Part shown: piece after piece, positions 24,227-32,950 of the stretch
How positions within the stretch are numbered: position 1 is the first letter of the stretch
Layout of the letters: every line of letters starts with the position of its first letter
Assembly (NCBI GenBank): GCA_031550725.1
Contig: JAVBOH010000021.1
Location: 1-64,000, forward strand
Direction: 5' to 3'
Source of the DNA: UBA946 sp031550725
Lineage (GTDB): Bacteria; Bacillota; Clostridia; Oscillospirales; Ruminococcaceae
DNA length: 64,000 bases
Program-made: the position numbers and the translations under genes
The notes under the pieces: model-generated
The model's input: the letters and a program-made list of their open reading frames with translations, nothing else
What the model was told of the DNA's origin: nothing
Databases searched by the model: none

Positions 24227-25480
24227 ATGCAGAGGCTGATAATAAATGGTGGGAATAAACTTAGCGGAGAAATAGATGTTCATGGAGCAAAAAACGCTGC
24301 ACTTCCAATTTTTGCGGCATCGGTGCTGTGTGATAACGAGGTTATACTAAAAAACTGCCCAAAGCTGTCCGATACATATGCGTCAATGAGAATACTTAAT
24401 CATATCGGATGCAAAACAGGCTTTGAGGAAAATGTTGCCACAGTTAATCCATGCGGATTATGTGAATATGCAATCCCCGATGAGTTAATGCGTGAAATGC
24501 GTTCATCGATAATTTTTCTTGGCGCAATCCTTGGCAAAACAGGTCATTGCAAAATAACCCACCCAGGCGGATGTGACATCGGCGCAAGACCAATTGATAT
24601 GCATTTATCAGCGTTTCGCAGAATGGGCGTCACCATATGCGATGAATATGGATGTTTAAATTGTCATGTCGATGGCAAGCTTCGTGGCGCAAAAATACCG
24701 CTTTCATTTCCATCTGTTGGAGCAACTGAAAATATTATGCTCGCAGCAGTTCTGGCTGATGGCGAAACTATTATTCAGAATGCAGCAAGAGAGCCTGAAA
24801 TCATTGATTTAGCGTGCTTTTTACGAGCGTGCGGTGCAAAAATTGAGGGTGATGGCTGCGGCGAAATAATTATAAACGGAGTTAGAAAGCTGCATGGATG
24901 TGAATATGAAATCATGCCTGACAGAATTGTTTGTGCAACATATATGGCTTGTGCTGCCTGTGCAGGCGGTAATGTTGTCATAAAAAAATGCCGTCCATCT
25001 GAGGTTGACTCGATTATTCCTGTTTTTGAGCAGATGGGATGTAATATTCATCCTGTAAATGACAGAATTTATTTCAGCGCAGGAAGAAATCTTCATGCAG
25101 TTGATACAATAAGAACAATGGTATACCCAGGTTTTCCGACAGATGCGCAAAGCTTTGTAATGGCGGCACTCTGCAAAGCAAAGGGTACATCCGTGTTTGT
25201 TGAGAATATTTTTGAAAACCGATATCAGCACGTAGGCGGTTTACAGCGAATGGGTGCAGATATAAGAATAGAGGGTAAGGTTGCTCTCGTAAAGGGTGTA
25301 AATATGCTTTATGGAGCTGTTACATCTGCTCCTGATTTGCGTGGTGGTGCAGGACTTGTTGCAGCGGCACTGGGAGCACAGGGAAAAAGCGAAATATCAC
25401 ATATCCAGTACATAGACAGGGGATATGAGTCAATAGAAAATTCACTCAGATGTTTGGGTGCGGATATTCAAAGAATTTGA
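24227..25480 (+). CDS. murA: UDP-GlcNAc 1-carboxyvinyltransferase MurA
   Basis: A 417-residue MurA, first committed step of peptidoglycan synthesis: transfer of enolpyruvyl from PEP to UDP-GlcNAc. N-terminal GGNKLSGEIDVHGAKNAALP carries the conserved Lys-Asn pair (Lys22-Asn23), and the active site loop PGGCDIGARPIDMH has the catalytic Cys at residue 116, the residue modified by fosfomycin. The C-terminal LVAAALGAQGKSEI and YIDRGYESIE are standard. Gene placement between murG and ftsQ is common in clostridia. Its stop codon is 14 bp before the ftsQ start. Confidence 0.96.
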   Translation: MQRLIINGGNKLSGEIDVHGAKNAALPIFAASVLCDNEVILKNCPKLSDTYASMRILNHIGCKTGFEENVATVNPCGLCEYAIPDELMREMRSSIIFLGAILGKTGHCKITHPGGCDIGARPIDMHLSAFRRMGVTICDEYGCLNCHVDGKLRGAKIPLSFPSVGATENIMLAAVLADGETIIQNAAREPEIIDLACFLRACGAKIEGDGCGEIIINGVRKLHGCEYEIMPDRIVCATYMACAACAGGNVVIKKCRPSEVDSIIPVFEQMGCNIHPVNDRIYFSAGRNLHAVDTIRTMVYPGFPTDAQSFVMAALCKAKGTSVFVENIFENRYQHVGGLQRMGADIRIEGKVALVKGVNMLYGAVTSAPDLRGGAGLVAAALGAQGKSEISHIQYIDRGYESIENSLRCLGADIQRI

Positions 25481-25493
25481 AAGGACATTGCAA

Positions 25494-26399
25494 ATGCAGG
25501 ATGTTGTAAAGCATAATAACTCACATAAGAAAAAACAGCATAACGGTAATTACTCGATACATTATACGATGATAGCTTTCATTGCATTGATTGTATTTGT
25601 AGTGTTGTCGCTGACTGTTTTATTCAATATAGAAACTGTGATTATTACAGGAAATTCAATATATTCAGCAGAAGAAATCGTGGCTGCGAGCGGTCTTGCC
25701 AGCGGCGACAACATGATACGAAAGAACATGGCAAAATGTGAGGAAAGTATAACCTCACAGCTTATTTATATTGAAACTGCAACGGTGAAAAGATCGTTTC
25801 CGTCGTCGATAAAAATTATTATCAAGCCATGTGTTGAAACAGCTAATTTCGAGAGTGAAGAAGGATTTTTTGTAATAAGCAAGGGTGGTAAAATTTTACG
25901 TTTCACAGATGAACCTGATTTGAAGCTGCTTACTTTCTATGGCACACATCCAAAGGAAGAAATGGCGATAGGAATGCAGTTCGAGTCAGCTGACAATAAA
26001 AAAACAGAGAATATATTCGAGCTTATTGATAAGCTAAATTCAAGCTCAATGGCAGGAAAGGTCAGCAGCTTTGATGTTACCGACAGACTGAATATTTCTT
26101 GTATTTATGAAAACAGGGTTACAATAGAAATGGGATCTGTTTCCGAGCTTGACTATAAATTCAAGGCTGCAGAAAATATTCTTACAGTAAAGATAAGTCC
26201 GCATACCGAGGGGACAATGAAAATTATGTCAACCGGTATATCCTTTATTGATAAGGATGGACTTGAAATAAATGAACAAACTTATATTAATAATATACAT
26301 TCACAAGTTGCAGATGATGTTCCGGAGGACACTCAAAATTCGACAGATGCCTCGGAAAATACTGAAAGCACAACATCTGGATTGATTAATTTTGAATAA
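25494..26399 (+). CDS. ftsQ: Cell division protein FtsQ/DivIB
   Basis: A 301-residue bitopic protein. Cytoplasmic basic N-terminus, one membrane helix (MIAFIALIVFVVLSLTVLF, about 27-45), then a POTRA domain (ETVIITGNSIYSAEEIVAASGL, about 48-69) and a beta domain, ending in a Thr/Ser/Glu-rich tail. It scaffolds FtsL and FtsB/DivIC. ATG 25494 is chosen because GAAAGGAC is 7 nt before it; the longer frame overlaps murA without a ribosome binding site. A C-terminal acidic tail is typical of DivIB. Confidence 0.88.
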   Translation: MQDVVKHNNSHKKKQHNGNYSIHYTMIAFIALIVFVVLSLTVLFNIETVIITGNSIYSAEEIVAASGLASGDNMIRKNMAKCEESITSQLIYIETATVKRSFPSSIKIIIKPCVETANFESEEGFFVISKGGKILRFTDEPDLKLLTFYGTHPKEEMAIGMQFESADNKKTENIFELIDKLNSSSMAGKVSSFDVTDRLNISCIYENRVTIEMGSVSELDYKFKAAENILTVKISPHTEGTMKIMSTGISFIDKDGLEINEQTYINNIHSQVADDVPEDTQNSTDASENTESTTSGLINFE

Positions 26400-26462
26400 A
26401 AATGTAAAAATATAACAATTGGATTAAAATTGTTAAAAAATAAATATTTTTTGAAAAAATGC

Positions 26463-26491
26463 TTGTAAAAAGGGTTAAAGTATGTTAAAAT
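26463..26491 (+). promoter_or_regulatory. ftsZ promoter
   Basis: TTGTAA (26463-26468), 17 bp, TAAAAT (26486-26491), in the 139-bp gap before ftsZ, whose start follows TTAGGAGG. This would give ftsZ its own transcription start. Confidence 0.6.
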
Positions 26492-26538
26492 ATTAGTATA
26501 TGTTTTTTGTATATTATAATGCTTAGGAGGACGTATAA

Positions 26539-27639
26539 ATGGGATTTGAGTTAGACATTGAATCGGATGAAAGATTGGTCCCTGATGTTACCATAAAAGT
26601 AGTCGGTGTAGGCGGCGGTGGGGGAAACGCTCTCAATTGCATGGTTGCGTCAGAATATAAAGAGGTTGATTATATAGCAGTAAATACCGATGCGGCTGTT
26701 TTGAATACATCAAAAGCAGGAAGAACAGTTCAGATTGGTCAGAAGCTAACAAGAGGCCGTGGTGCAGGAAACAAGCCTGAGATAGGTGAACGTTCCGCAC
26801 AGGAAAACAGAGATGAAATTGCAAAAGAGCTTGAGGGCGCACAGATGGTATTTATCGCAGCTGGTATGGGCGGCGGTACTGGCACTGGTGCAGCACCTGT
26901 TGTTGCTGAAATTGCACAAGAGCTTGATATACTTACAGTTGCTGTTGTAACAAAGCCATTCCGTTTTGAGCAGGCTGCAAAAATGCGTCAGGCTGAAAAG
27001 GGTATTGAGGAGCTAAGCAAGCACGTTGATGCTTTGATTGTTATACCTAATGAAAGACTTTTGGTTGGCGGCGATAAGCCAATGACTATGAAGGAATCAT
27101 TTGCACGTTCCGATGAGGTTTTAATGACTGGTGTTCAGTCTATTGCTGACCTTATTTTGAGAGATGGCTTTATTAATCTTGACTTTGCGGACGTTCAGAC
27201 AACAATGAAAAATGCTGGTATTGCACATATGGCTATTGGTCATGGTTCTGGCAAGGATAAGGCTAAAGAGGCAGTTGAGCAGGTTATTTCAAGTCCATTG
27301 CTTGAAACATCCATCAAGGGTGCAAGAAGACTTCTTGTTAACATTGTTATGTCTGAGGATGCACTTTCCGAGGATATCAACCAGTTTGCAGACCTTATTT
27401 CCAGCGAGGCTGATGATGAAGTTGAGGTAGTATTCGGTGCTGATTTCGACCCTGAGATGAAGGACGAAATGCATGTTACTGTTATTGCAACAAACTTTAT
27501 TGATGGTCAGATTACAGGAAGTGTTACTAAGAATGACACAACTGGCGGCGAGGCAAAGCCTGCGGCTGATGCTAATGCTAAGATTAAATCTATTGACAAT
27601 GATTACAGTAGTTTTTTTGAGTTGTTCAATGACAAGTAA
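26539..27639 (+). CDS. ftsZ: Cell division GTPase FtsZ
   Basis: A 366-residue tubulin-like GTPase that forms the Z ring. N-terminal GVGGGGGNALNCMV, the tubulin signature GGGTGTGAAPVVAEIA near residues 109-124, and the T7 loop region NLDFADVQTTMKNAG near 214 with its catalytic Asp residues. The C-terminal linker is short and ends in NDYSSFFELFNDK rather than the usual conserved PxFxR-type peptide that binds FtsA/SepF/ZapD; the acidic/aromatic ending may serve instead. Its codons are richer in T-ending forms than the upstream dcw genes. Own promoter and own terminator. Confidence 0.97.
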   Translation: MGFELDIESDERLVPDVTIKVVGVGGGGGNALNCMVASEYKEVDYIAVNTDAAVLNTSKAGRTVQIGQKLTRGRGAGNKPEIGERSAQENRDEIAKELEGAQMVFIAAGMGGGTGTGAAPVVAEIAQELDILTVAVVTKPFRFEQAAKMRQAEKGIEELSKHVDALIVIPNERLLVGGDKPMTMKESFARSDEVLMTGVQSIADLILRDGFINLDFADVQTTMKNAGIAHMAIGHGSGKDKAKEAVEQVISSPLLETSIKGARRLLVNIVMSEDALSEDINQFADLISSEADDEVEVVFGADFDPEMKDEMHVTVIATNFIDGQITGSVTKNDTTGGEAKPAADANAKIKSIDNDYSSFFELFNDK

Positions 27640-27662
27640 TACTTAATTTATAATAAATATTA

Positions 27663-27709
27663 ATACCACCTGTATAATTTTATTTAAATAATACAGGTGG
27701 TATATTTTT
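27663..27709 (+). terminator. ftsZ terminator
   Basis: ATACCACCTGTAT and ATACAGGTGGTAT form a 13-bp perfect stem over a 15-nt loop, followed by ATTTTT. It ends the dcw cluster. Confidence 0.85.
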
Positions 27710-27722
27710 GGGGTGTTTTTTT

Positions 27723-27950
27723 ATGGATTTGGAGATTGATTTGCATAACCTCACAGCGATTGAAGCTAAGATACAGCTAGATAGCTTTCTTAATACCGCA
27801 CCAAAGGGTAAGGTTACTGTGATTGTTATACATGGGAGCAACAGGGGGTCAGTTTTGCAGAAGATGGTACGCAGTCAATATAAGCACAAGCGCATCGACA
27901 AGAAGATACTGGGGTTAAATCAAGGGATTACAGAATTAATTCTCAAATGA
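27723..27950 (+). CDS. Small Smr-domain protein
   Basis: A 75-residue stand-alone Smr domain: IDLHNLTAIEAKIQLDSFL carries the LDLH-like motif (here IDLHN) and VIVIHGSNRGSVLQKMVR the HGxG/TGxG-like second motif (here HGSNRGS). Smr domains bind or cut nucleic acids, in MutS2, ribosome rescue and RNA decay factors. This one lacks any partner domain. ATG 27723 follows GGGGTG. Its 3' end overlaps the MerR gene on the other strand by 15 bp, so the two are convergent. Confidence 0.72.
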   Translation: MDLEIDLHNLTAIEAKIQLDSFLNTAPKGKVTVIVIHGSNRGSVLQKMVRSQYKHKRIDKKILGLNQGITELILK

Positions 27951-28685
27951 TCCACAATATATTGCGATAGCATCGCTCATAAGCTTTGCAGTTCCCACAC
28001 CGAACTTATCGAGGTTAGCTGTAAAGCGTTCATCATTTACATACATAAGTCCTAGTCCTGCTAAAATTTCGTTTGAACACTGATAATAGGACTTAGAAAT
28101 AAAGTCTTTCCATTTCTGAACGAGTGCTTGTACCCTTTCGTCAGATGGTGCAAGGTCTCGGCATTTTGCAAAATCAGCGAAAATACTGTTTGATTCGTCA
28201 TTAACCTCATCCCACTTTTCTTTAGAGTAGGACGAGGTTTTTTTAACACTTTGGGCATATGCATCTGTATTTCCCCAGCGTTCCTCTGCCTCTTTTGCAT
28301 ACTCATTTTTGATAGTGTTATATTCACTATTATCAAATTCTTTTATACTCATATTATTTTCTCCTTTCAAAGCATCATCAACGAGTGATATTATACGTTC
28401 AAGGCGTTCCTTTTTCATTAAAAGGAGCGTCTTATGTTTTTGCAGACTCTGCATTTTGTCATATTGGGGATTAGATAAAATCGCTCTGATTTCCTTAAGT
28501 GAGAAGTCAAGCTCACGATAAAAAAGGATTTCCTGCAAGCGTGAAACTGCCATATCACAATAATAACGATAACCATTATGTTCGTCAACATAATCAGGTG
28601 AAAGCAGACCGATGTCATCATAATAATGAAGTGTGCGCACACTTACTCCTGCTAGTTTTGCCATTTCGCTTACTGTTAATTTCAT
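27936..28685 (-). CDS. MerR-family regulator with TipAS-like domain
   Basis: A 249-residue regulator. The N-terminal MerR helix-turn-helix with wing (MKLTVSEMAKLAGVSVRTLHYYDDIGLL) is followed by a dimerisation coil (about 80-110) and a C-terminal TipAS-type antibiotic-recognition domain (from about 135; QSVKKTSSYSKEKWDEV..., YYQCSNEILAGLGLMYVNDERF). In Streptomyces TipAL binds thiopeptides and activates its own promoter; the ligand here is unknown. ATG 28685 is 9 nt from AGGGAG. The neighbouring promoter has MerR-like spacing. Neighbour genes do not form an obvious resistance operon. Confidence 0.88.
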   Translation of the reverse strand: MKLTVSEMAKLAGVSVRTLHYYDDIGLLSPDYVDEHNGYRYYCDMAVSRLQEILFYRELDFSLKEIRAILSNPQYDKMQSLQKHKTLLLMKKERLERIISLVDDALKGENNMSIKEFDNSEYNTIKNEYAKEAEERWGNTDAYAQSVKKTSSYSKEKWDEVNDESNSIFADFAKCRDLAPSDERVQALVQKWKDFISKSYYQCSNEILAGLGLMYVNDERFTANLDKFGVGTAKLMSDAIAIYCGSFEN

Positions 28686-28707
28686 TATCATCAACTCCCT
28701 ATAACAT

Positions 28708-28738
28708 AGTGTATACCATAACGTAACGTCAGAGTCAA
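28708..28738 (-). promoter_or_regulatory. MerR-type autoregulated promoter
   Basis: On the minus strand TTGACT is followed by TATACA at 17 bp or TACACT at 19 bp. The spacer carries the partial dyad TGACGTTACGTTA. A 19-bp spacer with a dyad between the boxes is the usual MerR/TipA operator layout. Confidence 0.5.
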
Positions 28739-28850
28739 TAGCTTTTGCAAAATAATCTGTTATTTTATTAATTTTTATGATAACACTGCCATAAATATTT
28801 ATTTTGAATAGTATATATCAATAATACTAAAATTAAAGGGGTATATTAAC

Positions 28851-29336
28851 ATGAGAGAAGTTGTTTATAATAGAATAGAGGCTGTGAAATATGCTCGTGA
28901 ATGGGCATTCAGGCGAAACCCAAGGTATCTTGATTTTGAGAATTTAGGGGGCGACTGTACAAATTATGTATCACAATGCGTATATGCAGGTTGCGGAGTG
29001 ATGAATTATAACAGGGATAATGGTTGGTATTATATTTCGAGCAATGACCGTGCTCCGTCATGGACATCAGTACGTTTTTTTTATGAGTTTTTTACAACAA
29101 ATAAAGGTGTTGGACCATTTGCGCAGGAGGTTGATATAACAGGTGTTGAGATTGGTGATATTATTCAGCTTGGTGATGAAAGCGGTGTGTTCTATCATTC
29201 ATTAATAATTGTTGAAATGACTGATGATGAGATTTATTGTTCGGCGCATACTTATGATGCTTTTATGCGGCCGCTGACAAGCTATGATTTTGCGCAGGCT
29301 AGGTTTTTGCATATAATTGCAGCTAGAAATTGGTGA
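28851..29336 (+). CDS. Amidase_6-like cysteine amidase/peptidase domain protein
   Basis: A 161-residue protein consisting of one putative amidase domain (Amidase_6 type). The likely catalytic Cys lies in NLGGDCTNYVSQCVYAGCG (near residues 39-46), with His in FYHSLIIVEM near 122 and Asn/Asp in the C-terminal part (HTYDAFMRPLT). In this family the domain is often attached to exported spore-coat or wall proteins, but this one has no signal peptide or membrane helix, so a cytoplasmic or mother-cell role is likely. Preceded by AAAGGGG. Transcribed divergently from the MerR regulator. Confidence 0.7.
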   Translation: MREVVYNRIEAVKYAREWAFRRNPRYLDFENLGGDCTNYVSQCVYAGCGVMNYNRDNGWYYISSNDRAPSWTSVRFFYEFFTTNKGVGPFAQEVDITGVEIGDIIQLGDESGVFYHSLIIVEMTDDEIYCSAHTYDAFMRPLTSYDFAQARFLHIIAARNW

Positions 29337-29865
29337 TGGATTTATCTAGCACATGAACTTACTCATAACTAACATTACACTATACCGCATAATTTAAATA
29401 ATGTTTACAAAATAATTTGCATAGAAAATTATTTTGTAAGTAAACGTCAATCAAGAAGTAACACGAAAATACAACGTATTCAGTACGCATTAAATACGGC
29501 TAGTCTAATTTGCCAATAATCGACCAATGTTTCAAAAAATTCATCCAGATATTTTTGAAATGCGTTAATAACTAAAGCAAGAGCTTAAAAAGAAACAGAT
29601 TTCATGATAGATTACTTGATTTAATTCTTTAATCTATTCACTTAATTTTCTTCTTTCTATGCTCTTGCTTTTATACTTATCTATGCTAGTTAGCTTTTAT
29701 TACATTTGGTTTTGGGGAGTTTCGTTGCTTGCAAGCGACGAGAATTTCGCTTGTTGCGACAAGTGACGGGTGGATACGATTTTTGGAAAAATCGAGTAAA
29801 CTTTAAATGCTTTTTGCTGCGCAAAAACGGCTTGCGAAGTATGATTTTGTGACTTTACTTTGTTG
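29337..29865. other. 529-bp intergenic region with inverted repeats
   Basis: No supportable gene. It holds (a) a segment at about 29446-29500 (ACGTCAATCAAG ... CAGTACGCATTAAA) similar to a block after spoIIR at 42.6 kb; (b) a long nested stem at 29574-29672; (c) a palindrome CGTTGCTTGCAAGCGACG near 29723-29740. It looks like a graveyard of small palindromic elements. Confidence 0.5.
29574..29672. ncRNA. Nested inverted repeat, possible structured RNA or MITE
   Basis: Outer arms AAAGCAAGAGC and GCTCTTGCTTT (11 bp) enclose an inner stem ATAGATTA / TAATCTAT and a middle AGAAA/TTTCT pairing, about 100 bp in total. There is no clear promoter or T-run on either strand, so RNA versus mobile element cannot be decided. 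Confidence 0.3.
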
Positions 29866-31233
29866 TTATCGCCCCATCCTCTTAGAAAAAGCAGTATCTT
29901 TCCACATACCTCTAGTATAAAAGACAAGCGATATAATCGCTGCAGCTACCCATCCGATAGGCCATGCGATACAAAATCCTGTAAACCCAATTCTAGGCGC
30001 AAGGATATAACACAATATAACCCTGATGAAAAGGTCGCTAAAGGTAGCAATCATAAAGGTTCTCATTGCTCCTGCACCCCTCAGAACGCCATCCGACAGC
30101 AGCTTAATGGAAAGTATAAAATAAAAAGGAGCACAAACTTTTATAAATGATCCTCCAGCCATTAAAATATCAGCCGATGGCTCTGTAACGAACAGACCTA
30201 TCATGAAGTCAGGGAAGAAAAAGTATGTCAGTACAAATGGCATAAGCGTAATGGCAGACATAATAACGCCTGCTTTAAACGCTTTGGGTACATGCTCATA
30301 CTTACCTGCACCAATATTTTGCGCAGTGAATGATGATACCCCGTTTGCAGCGCATGAAACGACACTGACAGCGAACATATTAAGCTTGAATGCAGAAGAA
30401 AATCCTGCGATTACAGATGGTCCCATGTCATTCACAAGTCCTTGTATTAGCAGGTTTCCAACCGAAACAAAGCTTTGTTGTAAGATGGTAGGTATTGATA
30501 TTGAGCTGATGGTTTTAAGCATTGAGGTTGAAAAAACAGGACCTTTGTGACGGACCTCAATCTTTTTAATCCTAGTGAGCAATGTAATAACTGACAATAT
30601 AGCCGAAATACCCTGTGCTATAAGTGTTGCCCAAGCACATCCTGCAACGCCCATTCTAAGCGGTATTACAAATATAAGGTCAAGCACGACGTTTAGAACA
30701 GAGGATGCAATAAGGAATATAAGCGGTGTTTTCGAGTCGCCCAAAGCTGTGAAAATACCGTTGCAGACGTTATATAAAAACAAGAATATAAGTCCGCCGA
30801 TAAAAATATAAAGGTATGCAGAGGCATCCGCAAATATTTCGGGAGGTGTGCCTAAAACATTAAGTATAGGGTTGCAGAAAATAAATCCTAAACCGGTTAA
30901 AATGAGTGCTAACAACAAAGCACTGATTATGGATGTTGAAATTGCTGTTTTAAGCTTGACATACTCCTTACCGCCGAAAAGCTGTGAAATTACCACTGCA
31001 CAACCTGCGTTAATGCCGTTTGCGACTTGTATAAACAGCATAGTGACAAAGTATGATGCACCAATTGCAGCAAGTGCATTTTCACCCTCAATTGGAGTAT
31101 CGCCAACAAATTTTCCTGCGATAATGCTGTCGGCAATAGTATACATCTGCTGAAAAATTATACTTATAAGCATTGGAGTTGTAAACTGCCATAAAATTTT
31201 TGACGGTTTACCCTCAGTTAGATTTTTAATCAA
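29866..31233 (-). CDS. MATE-family multidrug/drug efflux transporter
   Basis: A 455-residue MATE transporter with about 12 membrane helices. The family opening (M)IKNLTEGKPSKILWQFTTPMLISIIFQ is followed by two homologous six-helix halves with QMYTIADSIIAGKFVG near 30 and the second-half LIQGLVNDMGPSVIAGFS near 256. It likely exports cationic compounds using Na+ or H+. TTG 31233 is chosen because AAAGGGTC lies 6 nt before it and gives the standard N-terminus. It is downstream of the GH5 gene on the same strand only in the sense that both are minus; a terminator-like hairpin separates it from GH5. Confidence 0.88.
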   Translation of the reverse strand: MIKNLTEGKPSKILWQFTTPMLISIIFQQMYTIADSIIAGKFVGDTPIEGENALAAIGASYFVTMLFIQVANGINAGCAVVISQLFGGKEYVKLKTAISTSIISALLLALILTGLGFIFCNPILNVLGTPPEIFADASAYLYIFIGGLIFLFLYNVCNGIFTALGDSKTPLIFLIASSVLNVVLDLIFVIPLRMGVAGCAWATLIAQGISAILSVITLLTRIKKIEVRHKGPVFSTSMLKTISSISIPTILQQSFVSVGNLLIQGLVNDMGPSVIAGFSSAFKLNMFAVSVVSCAANGVSSFTAQNIGAGKYEHVPKAFKAGVIMSAITLMPFVLTYFFFPDFMIGLFVTEPSADILMAGGSFIKVCAPFYFILSIKLLSDGVLRGAGAMRTFMIATFSDLFIRVILCYILAPRIGFTGFCIAWPIGWVAAAIISLVFYTRGMWKDTAFSKRMGR

Positions 31234-31260
31234 ATATAAGACCCTTTCGAAAACGTGTTT

Positions 31261-31310
31261 TTGGGCATGACATTCGTAATGCATAAACAAAACAAACCAT
31301 GCCCAAATAT
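31261..31310 (-). terminator. Hairpin after the GH5 gene
   Basis: TTTGGGCATG pairs with CATGCCCAAA over a long loop, followed by AACACG and TTTT on the minus strand. It stands between the GH5 stop codon and the MATE start. The T-run is weak. Confidence 0.45.
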
Positions 31311-31314
31311 ACTA

Positions 31315-32730
31315 TTATTTTTTATAAACAGAGAAAATTGCATCAACAATCTTCTGATAATACCATGTCAGGTTTTTACGGTCAAGTATTGCAAAGCCCT
31401 CTTTATTAGGAGCCGCAAGAACGGTTGAGCCGTTATCCCACCATATACATGGAACACCATAGCTTTTTGCTGTTGTAAGATAGAATTTAGTACCCTCTGC
31501 TCTTTCGGTTTCATTGTTCTTGTTAAGGAAACCAAACTCGCCGATAATTACAGGAATGCCCTTGCTTAGAAATGTATCATCTAAAGTCTTGAAAAGATTT
31601 TTTATTTCATTTTCATATTCTGTGGTCATGGACTTATTTTTTAATTCTGTGTTTAATGCCATCCAGTAAGGTGAGTATGCGTGAATAGATACAATTATAT
31701 TCTTGTCGTTTGGGATGACAAAGTCTTTTAATGAATTTTTATCAGCAGATGCTGCGTATGGAGTAACCATAAGAAAGCGGTTTTTGTTGTTGCCGCCAGT
31801 TCCTCGTACTGTATCAACAAATGCTTGGTTAAGAGTGTTAATAACTTTTCTTTCGTCGGGAGTACCACCATTCCATTGCATTGCAGAGCCTTCTGTTCTT
31901 GGCTCATTCATACCCTCGAAAATAAGGTGTTCGTCATAATCCTTGAAATTATTTGCGATTTGTTTCCATATAGCGGTATATTTAGTTGTAATTGCCTTTT
32001 CCTTATCCTTTGATGGAATAAGCCATGAGCCCTCATGGTGAGTGTTGAGAATAACATACATACCATTGTCAATAGCATAGTCAACAACCTCGTTAACACG
32101 AGCCATCCACTCTGCATTAATATTGTTGTTTGAATCTAAATGTGTTCCCCACGACACTGGAATTCTGATTGTATTAAAGCCGGCTTTTTTAACAGTATCG
32201 ATCATAGCCTTGGTTGTTTTAGGGTTACCCCATGAGGTTTCGGCGTTAAGACCATTACCAATAGCATCAAGTGTGTTACCTAAATTCCAGCCCACTTTAA
32301 TGTTCTTTACAAAACTCATTGCATCGGTATTATTTGATATTGTGGTGTTTGTTTTAGTAGTTGCGGCAGTAGTTGTTGTCGTGGTGGAAGTGCCGCTGCT
32401 TTTAGCCTTTACAGTAACTTTGCACTTAGCAGCATAATTAGTATCCTTGACTTTAACGGTAATATAAGCTGTGCCTGCTTTATTTGCAGTAATTTTGCCG
32501 CCCTTTGCAACCGAAGCAACGGATTTATCGCTTGTTGACCATTGCAATGTGTACTTGCTAAAGCCTGTTACTGTTGCTTTTAATGTGTATGTCTTGCCTG
32601 CTGTCATTGATATAGACGACTTGTCAAGCTTAACACTTTTTGATGCTGCTGATACATTAATGCTGAGTACAGACATTAATAAACAAACAGAAAGAAACAA
32701 TGCCGCAAATTTCTTCATTCTTTTACCCAT
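31315..32730 (-). CDS. Secreted GH5 endoglucanase with bacterial Ig-like domain
   Basis: A 471-residue exported glycoside hydrolase. Signal peptide at residues 1-29 (KKFAALFLSVCLLMSVLSINVSA), a BIG2-type Ig domain (about 33-110), a Thr-rich linker, and a GH5 catalytic domain from about 135. Typical GH5 blocks: WNLGNTLDA, NTIRIPVSWG, HHEG, the acid/base in EGMNEPR (Glu276), HAYSPYW, the nucleophile in IIGEFG (Glu398), and WWDNGS. It should cleave cellulose or related beta-glucans outside the cell. No dockerin or carbohydrate-binding module is seen. ATG 32730 follows AAAGGGTG by 11 nt. Confidence 0.92.
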   Translation of the reverse strand: MGKRMKKFAALFLSVCLLMSVLSINVSAASKSVKLDKSSISMTAGKTYTLKATVTGFSKYTLQWSTSDKSVASVAKGGKITANKAGTAYITVKVKDTNYAAKCKVTVKAKSSGTSTTTTTTAATTKTNTTISNNTDAMSFVKNIKVGWNLGNTLDAIGNGLNAETSWGNPKTTKAMIDTVKKAGFNTIRIPVSWGTHLDSNNNINAEWMARVNEVVDYAIDNGMYVILNTHHEGSWLIPSKDKEKAITTKYTAIWKQIANNFKDYDEHLIFEGMNEPRTEGSAMQWNGGTPDERKVINTLNQAFVDTVRGTGGNNKNRFLMVTPYAASADKNSLKDFVIPNDKNIIVSIHAYSPYWMALNTELKNKSMTTEYENEIKNLFKTLDDTFLSKGIPVIIGEFGFLNKNNETERAEGTKFYLTTAKSYGVPCIWWDNGSTVLAAPNKEGFAILDRKNLTWYYQKIVDAIFSVYKK

Positions 32731-32883
32731 TTCTAAAAAAAACACCCTTTCAAATTTTATACTTATATACATATTAACATATATTGCTTTGCTTTTCAAC
32801 CATTATTTGATGTTTATCTAATATAAATATTTAAAGCGTGATTACGTGGTATAAATTATTTTCTGTATTTTTTTATAAAATTG

Positions 32884-32912
32884 CTGACAACATATTGTAA
32901 ATATGATATAAT
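32884..32912 (+). promoter_or_regulatory. Promoter of the acyltransferase-like gene
   Basis: CTGACA (32884), 17 bp, TATAAT (32907-32912), followed by GAGGTGG and the GTG start at 32951. Confidence 0.6.
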
Positions 32913-32950
32913 AGTAATGTTATTAATTTAAAAGATAGCGAGGTGGTTTT

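Noticed and set aside
29337..29865. Riboswitch upstream of the MATE gene
   Set aside because: The MATE gene is transcribed away from this region, and no known riboswitch core could be seen.
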